Source: Arsenicibacter rosenii
Lineage (GTDB): Bacteria; Bacteroidota; Bacteroidia; Cytophagales; Spirosomataceae
Length of the DNA: 64,000 bases
Reading direction: 5' to 3'
NCBI RefSeq assembly: GCF_001870735.1
Contig: NZ_MORL01000013.1
Location: forward strand, 1-64,000
How positions within the stretch are numbered: position 1 is the first letter of the stretch; each line of letters opens with the position of its first letter. This document shows positions 1 to 7,135 of this stretch, piece after piece. The position numbers and the translations under genes are program-made. Under the pieces are notes generated by a model. That model worked only from the letters and a program-made list of their open reading frames with translations, was not told the origin of the DNA and did no database searches.

Positions 1-33
1 CAAAACTCTATATCACGCAACTTGAATTATTAA

Positions 34-600
34 TTACTGTAGCCCGGCACTGGACAACGTTCCGGTCCCGATGGCAATGCCGTTTTTCAGGTATGTAGGC
101 AGGAAATCGAATGTAGCGCCATTGGCCGAAACCTGCCCGCATCGTTTATAGGTCTTAGTATCGCGATCCAACATGAAATAGGTTTGCGCGCTCGATTTAT
201 CGACTTTCCGTTTGAGGAATGTGTTGAACTGTTCGGCCTTGACACTAAACTTTTTGTATCCATTAGCTGACGTTATAGCGGTTGCCGAGAGTGCAGGGCT
301 GGTAACACTACCATTGTAGACGGCCAGGGCGGCGGCGGAATTAGTACCGGTTGTACTGTATTGTCCGGTTACTTTCAAGATCTGATAGACGCTGTTCGGG
401 TCTGCAGCAGTTGATCGGGCGGCGCCGCCAAAGCCGTCTTCGTCCGGAATTTCCGGCATATTTTGATAGGCTGACTCACTACTCACCTCCTGTTTCGGAG
501 TTGACGGGGCCTGAAAATTATCATTTTTACAGGCGACAAAACTTGTGGCACCGGCTGCAAGAGCCAGTGCGAATGCGAAGAATTTAACCTTTCTGAACAT
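34..600 (-). CDS. Putative lipoprotein of the phage-like island
   Basis: The protein has 188 residues from the start at 598-600. The reading frame is open to 648, but the Met at 600 puts a clean lipoprotein signal at the N-terminus: MFRKVKF, a hydrophobic stretch, then SFVAC with the lipidated Cys at residue 24. An acidic, Ser/Pro-rich linker follows, and then a domain I do not recognise. It is presumably anchored in an outer or periplasmic membrane leaflet. The promoter region at 660-695 carries two copies of the palindrome that also stands next to the S24 repressor gene, so it may be a repressor-controlled accessory gene of the element. Existence as a gene is well supported; function is unknown. 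Confidence 0.75.
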   Translation of the reverse strand: MFRKVKFFAFALALAAGATSFVACKNDNFQAPSTPKQEVSSESAYQNMPEIPDEDGFGGAARSTAADPNSVYQILKVTGQYSTTGTNSAAALAVYNGSVTSPALSATAITSANGYKKFSVKAEQFNTFLKRKVDKSSAQTYFMLDRDTKTYKRCGQVSANGATFDFLPTYLKNGIAIGTGTLSSAGLQ

Positions 601-659
601 GGTACGTAAAATGGTTAGTGCCTTGCCAAGGCAGTTTAACTGGCGCACCTACAAATTTC

Positions 660-695
660 GCAAATAAATATTTGCAAATACAAATACTTATTTGC
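660..695. promoter_or_regulatory. Tandem operators upstream of the lipoprotein gene
   Basis: Two 16-bp palindromes, GCAAATAAATATTTGC (660-675) and ACAAATACTTATTTGC (680-695), lie 20 bp apart centre to centre. They match the consensus RCAAATANNTATTTGY shared with sites at 1351-1366 and 3972-3987. The spacing puts them on roughly the same DNA face. They are the likely binding sites of the S24 repressor encoded at 3988; that assignment is inferred from the shared motif. Confidence 0.65.
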
Positions 696-708
696 TAGAC
701 AGGTAAAA

Positions 709-954
709 TTAATTCAGGCTGATTTTGCCGGTAGCCAATTGCTTTAGTGTCTCGATCATCCGGATATCGCCAGCCAACTCACTGGCCAGCTTTATTGGTA
801 TTCCTGCCCCTAATAAGGCAATACGTGCCTGCTCAGCTTTAGACAGTCTAAGAATACCTCTCAAAACGGTTGCCGCTATTTTCATCGCTTTATCATCCCC
901 GAGTACTTCAAGTGCCTGCACGGCAGCGAGTATAAGTTCATCCTGTTCTTCCAT
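709..954 (-). CDS. Small phage-type protein of unknown function
   Basis: This is an 81-residue, mostly helical, Leu/Ala-rich protein (MEEQDELILAAVQALEVLGD...). Its start overlaps the end of the upstream nuclease gene by 17 bp, so the two are probably translated from one mRNA. No motif is recognisable. Its place in the early operon suggests a role in replication, recombination or regulation, but nothing in the sequence shows which. Confidence 0.6.
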   Translation of the reverse strand: MEEQDELILAAVQALEVLGDDKAMKIAATVLRGILRLSKAEQARIALLGAGIPIKLASELAGDIRMIETLKQLATGKISLN

Positions 955-1330
955 TCTTTATGACTGTTTTATACCAATGATGAAAACCATAAAAATCACT
1001 TATTATCAAACAGATACCGTCTGCATTCTGTACTTGCTCCTGAACCGTTTTCTGCTGTTTTGAGAGTCGGTCAGATCCGGACTTTACTTCGATACTTACA
1101 TGCCGGCCATCGATACAGGCATGAATATCGGCCGTCCCCCGATCCGTTGTTGACCTCCGGTAGCTACTGGTTTTTCTGTTGAACATACCAAACGTATTCA
1201 CCCGAACCGCATAATGGCCGTGAAAGCGCAGGTATTTGATGATAGCCTGCGTCAAATCATTTGTCTGCATTTGAGGGAGTCCGGCAGGGCGATCAAAATG
1301 CAAACTGTTATCATGTTTATTTTCTTCCAT
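938..1330 (-). CDS. VRR-NUC-like nuclease (PD-(D/E)XK fold)
   Basis: The protein has 130 residues. It contains the restriction-like nuclease core GTADIH (Asp69), then SIEVKSG (Glu81, Lys83), then LSKQQ (Gln92 region), the order seen in VRR-NUC domains of phages and Holliday-junction resolvase-like enzymes. The basic stretch around residues 43-60 may contact DNA. Such genes are common in early phage operons, where they process branched DNA; the substrate here is inferred. It has its own promoter region with a perfect palindrome at 1351-1366, 20 bp before the start codon, so it is probably repressed by the island's S24 repressor and then co-expressed with the 81-residue gene. Confidence 0.75.
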   Translation of the reverse strand: MEENKHDNSLHFDRPAGLPQMQTNDLTQAIIKYLRFHGHYAVRVNTFGMFNRKTSSYRRSTTDRGTADIHACIDGRHVSIEVKSGSDRLSKQQKTVQEQVQNADGICLIISDFYGFHHWYKTVIKNGRTG

Positions 1331-1350
1331 ATAAGGATTCGCCTACGGAT

Positions 1351-1366
1351 ACAAATAATTATTTGT
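1351..1366. promoter_or_regulatory. Operator palindrome upstream of the nuclease gene
   Basis: ACAAATAATTATTTGT is a perfect 16-bp palindrome. It differs only in the last base from the site abutting the repressor start codon at 3972-3987. It is inferred to be a repressor binding site over the nuclease promoter. Confidence 0.65.
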
Positions 1367-1456
1367 TTAACGGACAAAGAAATCAACGCTGTTGCGTTTT
1401 TTCTGTGTTTTTGATACATGGGTATTGCTGACAAAGATTACCGCGCCAGAGCGATT

Positions 1457-1669
1457 TTATGGCTTGTTTTCCGGCATGGCCTTTCTGAATGCCAAAACCA
1501 ACAGATTCATTATTCCTGTCAGATCGTCAATTTCCTGCTGCAACTGCATTCGCATATGCTTTTCCCGCATTGCCAAAGCCTGCCGCTCATCACGTCTGGC
1601 TTTGGCATAGTCGTAAAGCTTACGTAAGGTAGGGCTCTCCGGAAAGAGGTCATCGTCGGGAGGGTGCAT
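1457..1669 (-). CDS. Small coiled-coil protein downstream of DnaC-like gene
   Basis: The protein has 70 residues, rich in charged residues and Met/Gln, with a helical central part (RRDERQALAMREKHMRMQLQ) that could form a coiled coil. It overlaps the end of the DnaC-like gene by 20 bp, which points to translational coupling and makes a real gene likely. The family is not recognised. It may be an accessory factor of the replication module. Confidence 0.55.
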   Translation of the reverse strand: MHPPDDDLFPESPTLRKLYDYAKARRDERQALAMREKHMRMQLQQEIDDLTGIMNLLVLAFRKAMPENKP

Positions 1670-2462
1670 CCGGGTCGAACTCTATTACGTTGAACATTTG
1701 CCTTAACCTGTCGTAAACTCTCGGTCCGTAAGCATTTTTAAGTTCGTCGCGGGTATGGTTTGTAACAATGTGCGTCATAGTACCGCGTAATTGCCGGTTT
1801 TCGTACCGGTCCTGTATCAGTTCGGCGATCACATTGCTCCGGTTGCCATAGCTGGCCCGTTCACTTTCGGCTCCGGCTTCATCAATGCAAAGCCCGATTT
1901 CCCGTTGTCCGAAAAACTTACCGGAGCTATCATTTAAAAATACATGCTGATATTGGTAGATCGTACCATTGAGTCTGAAGTCTTCGGCAATGAATCTGGC
2001 AGAGACAACACGATACGACTGTCGGGGATTGTTAGCAAACAGCCGCATCATCCACGATTTACCGACCCCATAGGCCCCAAAAACAAGCAGACCTTTTCTG
2101 AAATCCAGTTTACAACCAAACGTCGCACGATCCTGCATGAAATAGCTCGCCAACTGTTGATATTCGTACAGGCTAAACTGATTCAGAGTAAACTCTTTAT
2201 CTTCCTCCAGACGCATTCGTTTTGTTCCCTGATCGATGATGTAAGCAAAAAACTCACCCGCATTGCTAAACTGCGGGAACACCGGCGCATTCATGCGGCG
2301 CGTGTATTCGGCGATGAATACGCGCGCCGCTTCTTCTTCGGCCGCTTTTCTGGCGACGACCTGTCGTTCCAGATAATCACCAAGCACCAAATCGTCTTCG
2401 CTCAGTAGCGGCTGGCTGTGGGATGATGGTATCAGTTCGGGTGTCTGCGTTACGGTTACCAT
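1650..2462 (-). CDS. DnaC/P-like helicase-loader ATPase
   Basis: The 270-residue protein is a P-loop AAA+-type ATPase. Walker A is GAYGVGKS (residues 129-136), Walker B is LCIDEAG (191-197), a sensor-like Asn follows in HIVTNHT (about 235), and there are arginines in YDRLRQM near the C-terminus. Phage and plasmid DnaC-like proteins load the replicative helicase DnaB at an origin. It follows the initiator gene with an 86-bp overlap in another frame, the same order as lambda O and P. The N-terminal 90 residues are charged and helical and could bind the helicase or the initiator. Confidence 0.8.
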   Translation of the reverse strand: MVTVTQTPELIPSSHSQPLLSEDDLVLGDYLERQVVARKAAEEEAARVFIAEYTRRMNAPVFPQFSNAGEFFAYIIDQGTKRMRLEEDKEFTLNQFSLYEYQQLASYFMQDRATFGCKLDFRKGLLVFGAYGVGKSWMMRLFANNPRQSYRVVSARFIAEDFRLNGTIYQYQHVFLNDSSGKFFGQREIGLCIDEAGAESERASYGNRSNVIAELIQDRYENRQLRGTMTHIVTNHTRDELKNAYGPRVYDRLRQMFNVIEFDPDAPSRR

Positions 2463-3327
2463 AATGAAGGTGTTTAATTATTGGGAGATTGGTAACTAAT
2501 TTTCCATCACGAGTATCGTTGAGCAAAAATGTTTTGGCCGTTGAGAGCCAATCTGACCGCTTAGGGACGGCACCCGATTTGTCGCGCCAATTCAACAATC
2601 GGGCATGGTAATGAGGCAGGTCAGCAGTCGGGTATTCAGCACTCAGCGCTTCCTGAAACTGGCTTAACCCGGCAAGGGGCGATTCGGTGAATGCGGTTTT
2701 CGGGTGGGTGTTGGTTTGGCGGTCCCGATGTGGTTTTCGGGCGGTCGGTGGTTTTTTCCCCTGTACCCCTTTTTCATCACTCATTACCACTATATCACCT
2801 TTAAAACAAGTATTAAAATTTTTACCTAAGTGATTATTATTATACACCAAAACAGGTTGCGCGGCTGTGGATAAGTCCCGAAAACCGCGTTTCGGGCGTT
2901 CTGGCGGCATTTCTGCTGTCCGATTTGGGTGTCTGCCGTCCGAATCCGGTACGTGCTGTCCGGTTTGGGTAAGGCTTCCGACCTGTTCTGCTGTCCGGTT
3001 TGGGGCGGTGCTGTCCGAATCCGGTACGTGCTGTCCGAGTTGCGTGTCTGCTGTCCGGTTTGGGTACAGTGTCGCGGTGGATTTTTCGCGCTGATTAGCT
3101 GCCCGACGCCACTCCAGATACCCAAACTGTTCCAGTTGGCGAAGCCAGTCGAAGAGCGTCGACCGCTTGGTTTTAAGCATTTGCAGAAGTGTCTCAACAT
3201 TGAGCTCAATAGAATCGGGTTTTCCCTGATAAATCCACATTTCCGTTAAGACCATGAACGTATAGGCATGATCCCGATGGGTTCGGGAGTCTGCCGCAAA
3301 CAGCTTTATTTGGTCATATCGTGTCAT
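2377..3327 (-). CDS. Replication initiator with origin-like repeats inside the gene
   Basis: The protein has 316 residues. The N-terminal part (about 1-80) looks like a winged helix: an element around LNVETLLQMLKTKRSTLFDWL is followed by LEQFGYLEWRR. Residues about 90-150 are a low-complexity linker in which PNRTAE and GQHVPDSD recur. They are encoded by 20-bp DNA repeats (2913-3057). The C-terminal region (about 225-290) resembles the tail of phage and plasmid replication proteins. The start overlaps the stop of the HTH gene upstream by 4 bp. By order and architecture this is the functional counterpart of lambda O. The role is inferred; the helix-turn-helix prediction is by eye. Confidence 0.7.
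   Translation of the reverse strand: MTRYDQIKLFAADSRTHRDHAYTFMVLTEMWIYQGKPDSIELNVETLLQMLKTKRSTLFDWLRQLEQFGYLEWRRAANQREKSTATLYPNRTADTQLGQHVPDSDSTAPNRTAEQVGSLTQTGQHVPDSDGRHPNRTAEMPPERPKRGFRDLSTAAQPVLVYNNNHLGKNFNTCFKGDIVVMSDEKGVQGKKPPTARKPHRDRQTNTHPKTAFTESPLAGLSQFQEALSAEYPTADLPHYHARLLNWRDKSGAVPKRSDWLSTAKTFLLNDTRDGKLVTNLPIIKHLHYGNRNADTRTDTIIPQPAATERRRFGAW
2781..2850. other. AT-rich tract beside the iterons (putative unwinding element)
   Basis: About 70 bp of strongly AT-rich sequence (runs such as TATTAAAATTTTTACC and GATTATTATTATAC) lie within the initiator gene, 60 bp from the repeat array and on the side of the downstream P-like gene. The surrounding coding DNA is much richer in GC. In lambda the AT-rich part of ori sits in the same position. 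Origin function is inferred. Confidence 0.55.
2913..3057. repeat. Seven direct repeats (putative origin iterons)
   Basis: The core YTGCTGTCCG recurs at 2913, 2933 (with GCC for GCT), 2953, 2988, 3008, 3028 and 3048. The spacing is exactly 20 bp except for one 35-bp step. The following bases alternate between a GTTTGGGT-like and an AATCCGGTACG-like tail. Twenty is not a multiple of three, so the array crosses all reading frames of the gene around it. This implies selection on the DNA rather than on the peptide. The layout resembles the iterons within the lambda O gene. Confidence 0.75.
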
Positions 3328-3617
3328 AGCCCATTCAAGTTAGAAAGCCGGTTGTATCGATTTAGGTAACGGGCAATCTCAAAAGCCTTAAAACCATATT
3401 CTTTTTCATTAATTTTGAAGCCTGTCAACCGGCCTTCACGTCTAGCTCGCCGAACAGCTTCCTCGGTAATATTCAACCGTTGAGCGACCTCACGAACGGT
3501 AAGAATGGCGTCATTCGGCAGTTCTTCCTTAAGTCTATTTGTCAGGTTTTCAAGTTGCTCAACACGTGCGTTCAGTTTCTCCCAATCAGACCGCTCAACA
3601 AGGATAGCAGTTTGCAT
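3324..3617 (-). CDS. Excisionase-like helix-turn-helix DNA-binding protein
   Basis: The protein has 97 residues. An N-terminal helix with heptad character (WEKLNARVEQLENLTNRLKE) is followed by a MerR/excisionase-type HTH, TVREVAQRLNITEEAVRRAR (about 41-60), with EGRLTGFKINEKEYGF after it as the wing. Such proteins are common in Bacteroidota mobile elements next to replication or integrase genes. The downstream initiator overlaps it by 4 bp. It may regulate excision or the operon; which of the two cannot be decided here. Confidence 0.75.
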   Translation of the reverse strand: MQTAILVERSDWEKLNARVEQLENLTNRLKEELPNDAILTVREVAQRLNITEEAVRRARREGRLTGFKINEKEYGFKAFEIARYLNRYNRLSNLNGL

Positions 3618-3620
3618 AAT

Positions 3621-3905
3621 TTAGGCAGCAGTTTCAGTTAGTAAGTTGTTTTGTTGTTTCAGAATCCGGTTTATCCGTGAATCACAGATGCGATAATATC
3701 GATGCAAAACGCAGAGTTGCCATGCAATGGCATGATTATAGGTGTTCCCGTTTGCACATTGGTACACCATCGCATTGGTTGTTTTGATGTTACGTTTTTC
3801 GGTAAGTCGCTTAGCGATTACTTCTGCATACTTCGAACGGCTTGGATAACCAGCGACTAAGTTTTTTAGTAACAATTTGTTCTGATTTCTAAGATTTTGT
3901 CCCAT
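3621..3905 (-). CDS. Small basic protein, first gene of the leftward early operon
   Basis: This 94-residue basic protein (pI clearly high; KRLTEKRNIKTTN, RYYRICDSRINRIL) starts the operon that faces the repressor gene. Three base pairs separate it from the HTH gene. Its position is that of a Cro-type or antirepressor gene, but no clear HTH is visible and I do not recognise the family. Confidence 0.6.
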   Translation of the reverse strand: MGQNLRNQNKLLLKNLVAGYPSRSKYAEVIAKRLTEKRNIKTTNAMVYQCANGNTYNHAIAWQLCVLHRYYRICDSRINRILKQQNNLLTETAA

Positions 3906-3971
3906 ATTTGCTCACAAAAATTTGTAGTCTACACAAAAACATACTAAAACAAATTTAAATAAGCATACAAT

Positions 3972-3987
3972 ACAAATAATTATTTGC
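3972..3987. promoter_or_regulatory. Operator abutting the repressor start codon
   Basis: ACAAATAATTATTTGC ends at the base just before the ATG at 3988. It lies in the 82-bp region shared by the divergent repressor gene and the leftward operon. A weaker partial palindrome, ACAAAAATTTGT, lies at 3914-3925 near the start of the leftward operon. Binding here could repress both directions. Confidence 0.65.
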
Positions 3988-4650
3988 ATGCATTCAACTC
4001 CTGACACAACAGAACGTTTTCGGCTTCTCTTTGAAGCACTAGGCATTAATGCGAATGAGGCAGCTAATAAGATCGGTGAATCGAATGCGAAGTTTTATAA
4101 TTTACTAAATGGAAAAGCAAAGCCTAGCTATACGACGATTGTACAGCTATGCGAGGCCTATCCAAGGATAAATACAAATTGGCTTATTAAGGGGAAGCCT
4201 CCTATACTGCATACATCGAATGCCGAGATTTTGGCTGACACAGCTTCGGAGGCCTCAATCATTACGCTTCAACAATACCAAACGGGGACCTATGACGGCT
4301 ACCACGATAGCTTTCAACTCCCGATAGTGGCTGAGGAGCGGGCCAATTATTCGGATTCGATAGCGATACGACTTACTGATAATTCGATGTCTCCCAGATT
4401 AACGGTAGGGATGCAGTTACGAGCCCGTCCGGTACCGGTATCCGATTGGGATTATCTCAACTCTACGGTTGTGGCTGTTCTATACCGATCTACGCTGGTA
4501 GTTCGCCGGATTAAAGAAAATGACTTGCTTTCACGCGGTTATTTAACACTATACGCCGATTCGCCGGATGCCGGGTATGTGCATGTGAGGCGTGAGGATC
4601 TGAAAAGTATCTGGCGTGCGATCGAGATTATTAGCGGCGAAATCGAGTAG
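3988..4650 (+). CDS. LexA/CI-like repressor, S24 peptidase family
   Basis: The protein has 220 residues. An N-terminal HTH (about 10-65: NANEAANKIG, AKFYNLLNGK, INTNWLIKG) is joined to a C-terminal S24 domain with the serine motif TDNSMSPRL (Ser133). At the place of LexA's catalytic Lys the sequence reads VVRRIK, so Arg173 aligns with the Lys, and there is no obvious Ala-Gly cleavage site in the linker. Self-cleavage is therefore doubtful; many S24-like repressors of Bacteroidota may act without it. It is divergent from the replication operon and is the likely reader of the RCAAATANNTATTTGY sites. There is almost no room for a ribosome-binding site, because the operator touches the ATG. Confidence 0.85.
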   Translation: MHSTPDTTERFRLLFEALGINANEAANKIGESNAKFYNLLNGKAKPSYTTIVQLCEAYPRINTNWLIKGKPPILHTSNAEILADTASEASIITLQQYQTGTYDGYHDSFQLPIVAEERANYSDSIAIRLTDNSMSPRLTVGMQLRARPVPVSDWDYLNSTVVAVLYRSTLVVRRIKENDLLSRGYLTLYADSPDAGYVHVRREDLKSIWRAIEIISGEIE

Positions 4651-4705
4651 GTTTTTTCGACTGATTAGCCGGCCAAAAAACCAAAAGCCCTAACAAGTAA
4701 CTAGA
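4469..4705 (+). repeat. Direct repeat, copy 1 (3' end of repressor gene)
   Basis: The last ~180 bp of the repressor gene and about 55 bp beyond its stop recur at 6125-6362 in the same orientation. Differences are scattered and mostly silent. The two copies flank the winged-helix/nucleotidyltransferase pair. Confidence 0.8.
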
Positions 4706-4826
4706 TAACTATCAGTCACTTATTAAATCATCTAATGGTGTTCCCGCTATAAACGCCTGCAACGGTTCATGAGTCAATTTCGCTTATCGGTCCAACTGTA
4801 TCATTGACTTTATTTTTAAATTCGCA

Positions 4827-4836
4827 ATTCGCGAAT
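4827..4836. promoter_or_regulatory. Palindrome before the winged-helix gene
   Basis: ATTCGCGAAT is a perfect palindrome, preceded by another half-site ATTCGC at 4820-4825. It lies 10-20 bp before the preferred ATG at 4846. It may be an autoregulatory operator. Its presence argues against translation starting upstream at 4804. Confidence 0.4.
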
Positions 4837-4845
4837 CGAGAATTC

Positions 4846-5364
4846 ATGAAAAAGCATAACGGCATGAGACCGCTGGACATAGTGGTGCTGCTGAAAATAA
4901 CAGCACTCGGGCAGACAGAATGGAAGCAGAAGGATCTGGCCTATTCGCTCGGGATCAGTGCCTCTGAAGTCAGCGAATCGCTGAGCCGCTCAGAACTGGC
5001 CGGACTAATCGACGAAAAGAAACAGAAAGTAATGGCCAGGTCTCTGTATGAGTTTCTTTACCACGGATTTAAATACGTGTATCCGCAAAGGCCGGGCGCT
5101 ATTACAGTCGGGATGCCGACGGCAATTTCGGCGCCGGCCTTTTCGTCCATAGTTACCGGAAAGGATACGTTTGTGTGGCCGGATCCTGACGGAACGATGC
5201 GGGGGCAAACCATTGAGCCGCTTTATAACACGGTTCCCGGCGCCTGCAGAAAAGACCAGCTGCTGTATGAGCTGCTGGCGCTGACAGACATTATACGGAT
5301 CGGACGTGTCCGCGAGGTTGAGGCAGCCGGAAAGGAGCTGAGAAAACGGCTTACAATTTTATGA
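4846..5364 (+). CDS. Winged-helix protein paired with a nucleotidyltransferase (AbiEi-like role suspected)
   Basis: The protein has 172 residues from the ATG at 4846; an upstream ATG at 4804 would add 14 residues (MTLFLNSQFANREF). The N-terminal half has a MarR-like winged helix (TEWKQKDLAYSLGISASEVS, then SLSRSELAGLI). The second half is a conserved-looking segment with VWPDPDGTMRG and ELLALTDIIRIGR. The stop overlaps the start of the nucleotidyltransferase gene (ATGA). A DNA-binding protein coupled to a nucleotidyltransferase resembles type IV toxin-antitoxin or AbiE-type modules, with this gene as the antitoxin-like regulator. That functional reading is inference. Confidence 0.7.
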   Translation: MKKHNGMRPLDIVVLLKITALGQTEWKQKDLAYSLGISASEVSESLSRSELAGLIDEKKQKVMARSLYEFLYHGFKYVYPQRPGAITVGMPTAISAPAFSSIVTGKDTFVWPDPDGTMRGQTIEPLYNTVPGACRKDQLLYELLALTDIIRIGRVREVEAAGKELRKRLTIL

Positions 5365-6052
5365 CAAACAACTACGAGGTAAACAAAACACGTCTGAAGG
5401 CGGTATCCGGAGCATTGGCCGGCCTTGGGCAGGATGTTGTCTTTGTCGGTGGTGCGGTAGTAGCGCTTTCGTCAACCATGAAACGGCAGCCGAAGTAAGG
5501 CCGACCGAAGATATTGATGTAGTTGTCGAACTGATCAGTTACGGCTCTTACGCCGGTCTGGAGAACCGGCTGCGGGAGCTCGGCTTTCAGAATGATATTG
5601 CTTCCGGCGTAATCTGCCGGTACACTATTCAGGGGATTACCGTTGATATTATGCCGACGGACTCCGCTGTACTTGGTTTCAGCAATCAATGGTATGCAGG
5701 GGGCTTTAAATCAGCGATTGATTACCGGCTGGACGAAGAGTCCGTGATTAAGCTATTTTCATTGCCGTATTTCATCGCCTCGAAATGGGAGGCCTGTAAA
5801 TCGCGTGGCGGTAATGACCTGCGGTTCAGCAGCGACTTTGAAGACCTGGTTTTCGTACTGGACCAGGCGCCCGACGCAGAGACCGAATTGCTGAATAGTC
5901 CGGCTGACATACGTGCCTGGCTGAAAGCCGAGTTTAGCGGGCTGCTGAAAAATCCGTCAATCGATGAGTTCATCTACGCGCATCTGGAACCACGATATGC
6001 CAGCCGGAGAACAGCAAGGATACTGGAGCTGTTCAACAGGTCATCCCAATAG
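5361..6052 (+). pseudogene. Nucleotidyltransferase gene broken by a 1-bp frameshift
   Basis: The start ATG at 5361 overlaps the previous stop. The first frame reads MTNNYEVNKTRLKA...VVFVGGAVVAL and ends at a TAA at 5496-5498. From 5471 another frame continues with VNHETAAEVRPTEDIDVVV and runs to 6052. Joined, they give the nucleotidyltransferase signature GG-(x)n-DID, a central domain and a helical C-terminus (about 230 residues in all). One base is missing between 5466 and 5471 (CTT TC GTC). It is either a true inactivating mutation or a sequencing error. The partner gene upstream is intact. Confidence 0.75.
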
Positions 6053-6068
6053 TATGAGAGCCTACCGG

Positions 6069-6362
6069 ACAAGGATAGCAGTTTGCATAATTCAGTCAGC
6101 AGCTGTAGCTGAGTAAAAAAAGTTATTGTGGTTGTTTCGTACCGATCTACGCTGGTAGTTCGCCGTATTAAAGAAAATGACTTACCTTCGCGCGGTTATT
6201 TAACGCTATATGCCGATTCGCCGGATACGGGGTATATGCATGTAATGGGTGAAGATCTGAAAAGTATCTGGCGTGCGATCGAGATTATCAGCGGAGAAAT
6301 CGGGCAGGTTTTTTCGACCAATTATCCGACCAAAAAATAAAATACTTTGATAAGCAACTGAT
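6069..6362 (+). pseudogene. Second, internally deleted copy of the repressor region
   Basis: Bases 6069-6092 are identical to 3598-3621, the junction of the 94-residue and HTH genes, and similarity continues weakly to about 6116. From about 6125 the sequence matches 4469-4705, the 3' end of the S24 repressor gene. Translated, 6128-6340 gives VSYRSTLVVRRIKENDL... and ...SIWRAIEIISGEI, nearly the repressor C-terminus. About 0.8 kb between these parts is absent. It is a remnant of a related element's immunity region and is not expected to be functional. Confidence 0.75.
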
Positions 6363-6440
6363 AATGTGTCGATTAAGAATAAGGGCTGGAGTCTCCCCGT
6401 GGTCACAACTTATACTACACATGTTGTATTTATAGTATCA

Positions 6441-6465
6441 AAAAAGCCTGATTTACAGGCTTTTT
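6441..6465. terminator. Intrinsic terminator
   Basis: AAAAAGCCTG-ATTTA-CAGGCTTTTT is a perfect 10-bp stem with U-runs on both strands. It lies after the repressor remnant and before the integrase fragment and can act in both directions. Confidence 0.7.
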
Positions 6466-6534
6466 TCGTTTCTTGCCGTTGGTTTACTATGCGTTGTATT
6501 AACATATAAAACACCAAATACCCGACCAAGCGGC

Positions 6535-6699
6535 ATGAACGAAATTTCCTTCAGACAGAAGCTTTCTAAAACTGATAAATCAGGTAAGGCTCCCATCTTT
6601 CTGGAGTTTTATCATAAGATGTATTACGGAATGACATACGACCCTCTCAAAAAACTATTCCCAACTCCGGACTTGCTCAACAATTCGACTCTTATCTGA
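6535..6699 (+). pseudogene. N-terminal fragment of a tyrosine integrase (arm-binding domain)
   Basis: The frame encodes 54 residues (MNEISFRQKLSKTDKSGKAP...) and then stops. The opening resembles the arm-type DNA-binding domain of Bacteroidota phage and transposon integrases, where a strand like F..RK.K....GKAPIYLR is usual. No core-binding or catalytic (R-H-R-Y) domain follows. The short match makes the family call tentative. If right, it marks the degraded edge of the mobile element. Confidence 0.4.
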
Positions 6700-7130
6700 C
6701 ATTCGGTAAAGTCAATAACTGTAAATCAGCCACCATTAAATCGATGGGGGTGACTTTTGGACGAATGGGCATCAGGATGGAGATGGGAATTGTTACGCCC
6801 ACTACGGTCGCTACTCGTAAGAAGAGCATGGTAGCAACCGCAACGATGGCAATCAAAAACTCCATCAGAAAATGATCGACCGAATGCCCCACGGCTCCCG
6901 GCATATCCGCAATGGTACCAATCGTTACATCGCCGGGCAGTTTGGTCCGCATTGTTGTCATGGACTCACTGACCACTTTGCCGAAATCGACAATGTTATT
7001 GCCCGACTGCATTTCCAGCGAAATCAGAACGCTTTTTTCTCCATTATTTTTCAGGTAAGAATCCGGTTCGGCGTATTCCCGAAACCCAGACCCCACCGTC
7101 CCGGACGATCCGTTGCTGATCGCGGTTATT
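6692..7130 (-). pseudogene. Fragment of an RND-type efflux transporter
   Basis: The frame reads EYAEPDSYLKNNGEKSVLIS, then MQSGNNIVDFGKVV, LPGDVTIGTIAD and a membrane segment ending VATVVGVTIPISILM. This is the periplasmic-domain-to-TM part of an AcrB/CusA-type pump, which is normally over 1000 residues. About 110 residues remain, a few residues seem to be missing in the TM segment (ATMLFLRVA), and the downstream tail is unrelated. No complete pump is nearby. It is a recombination scrap. Confidence 0.65.
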
Positions 7131-7135
7131 GAAAC

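Noticed and set aside
2826-3209. A second open frame of 127 codons overlapping the replication initiator
   Set aside because: It is kept open by the 20-bp DNA repeats, which cross all frames. The initiator frame has the start/stop overlaps with both neighbours and the HTH-like N-terminus.
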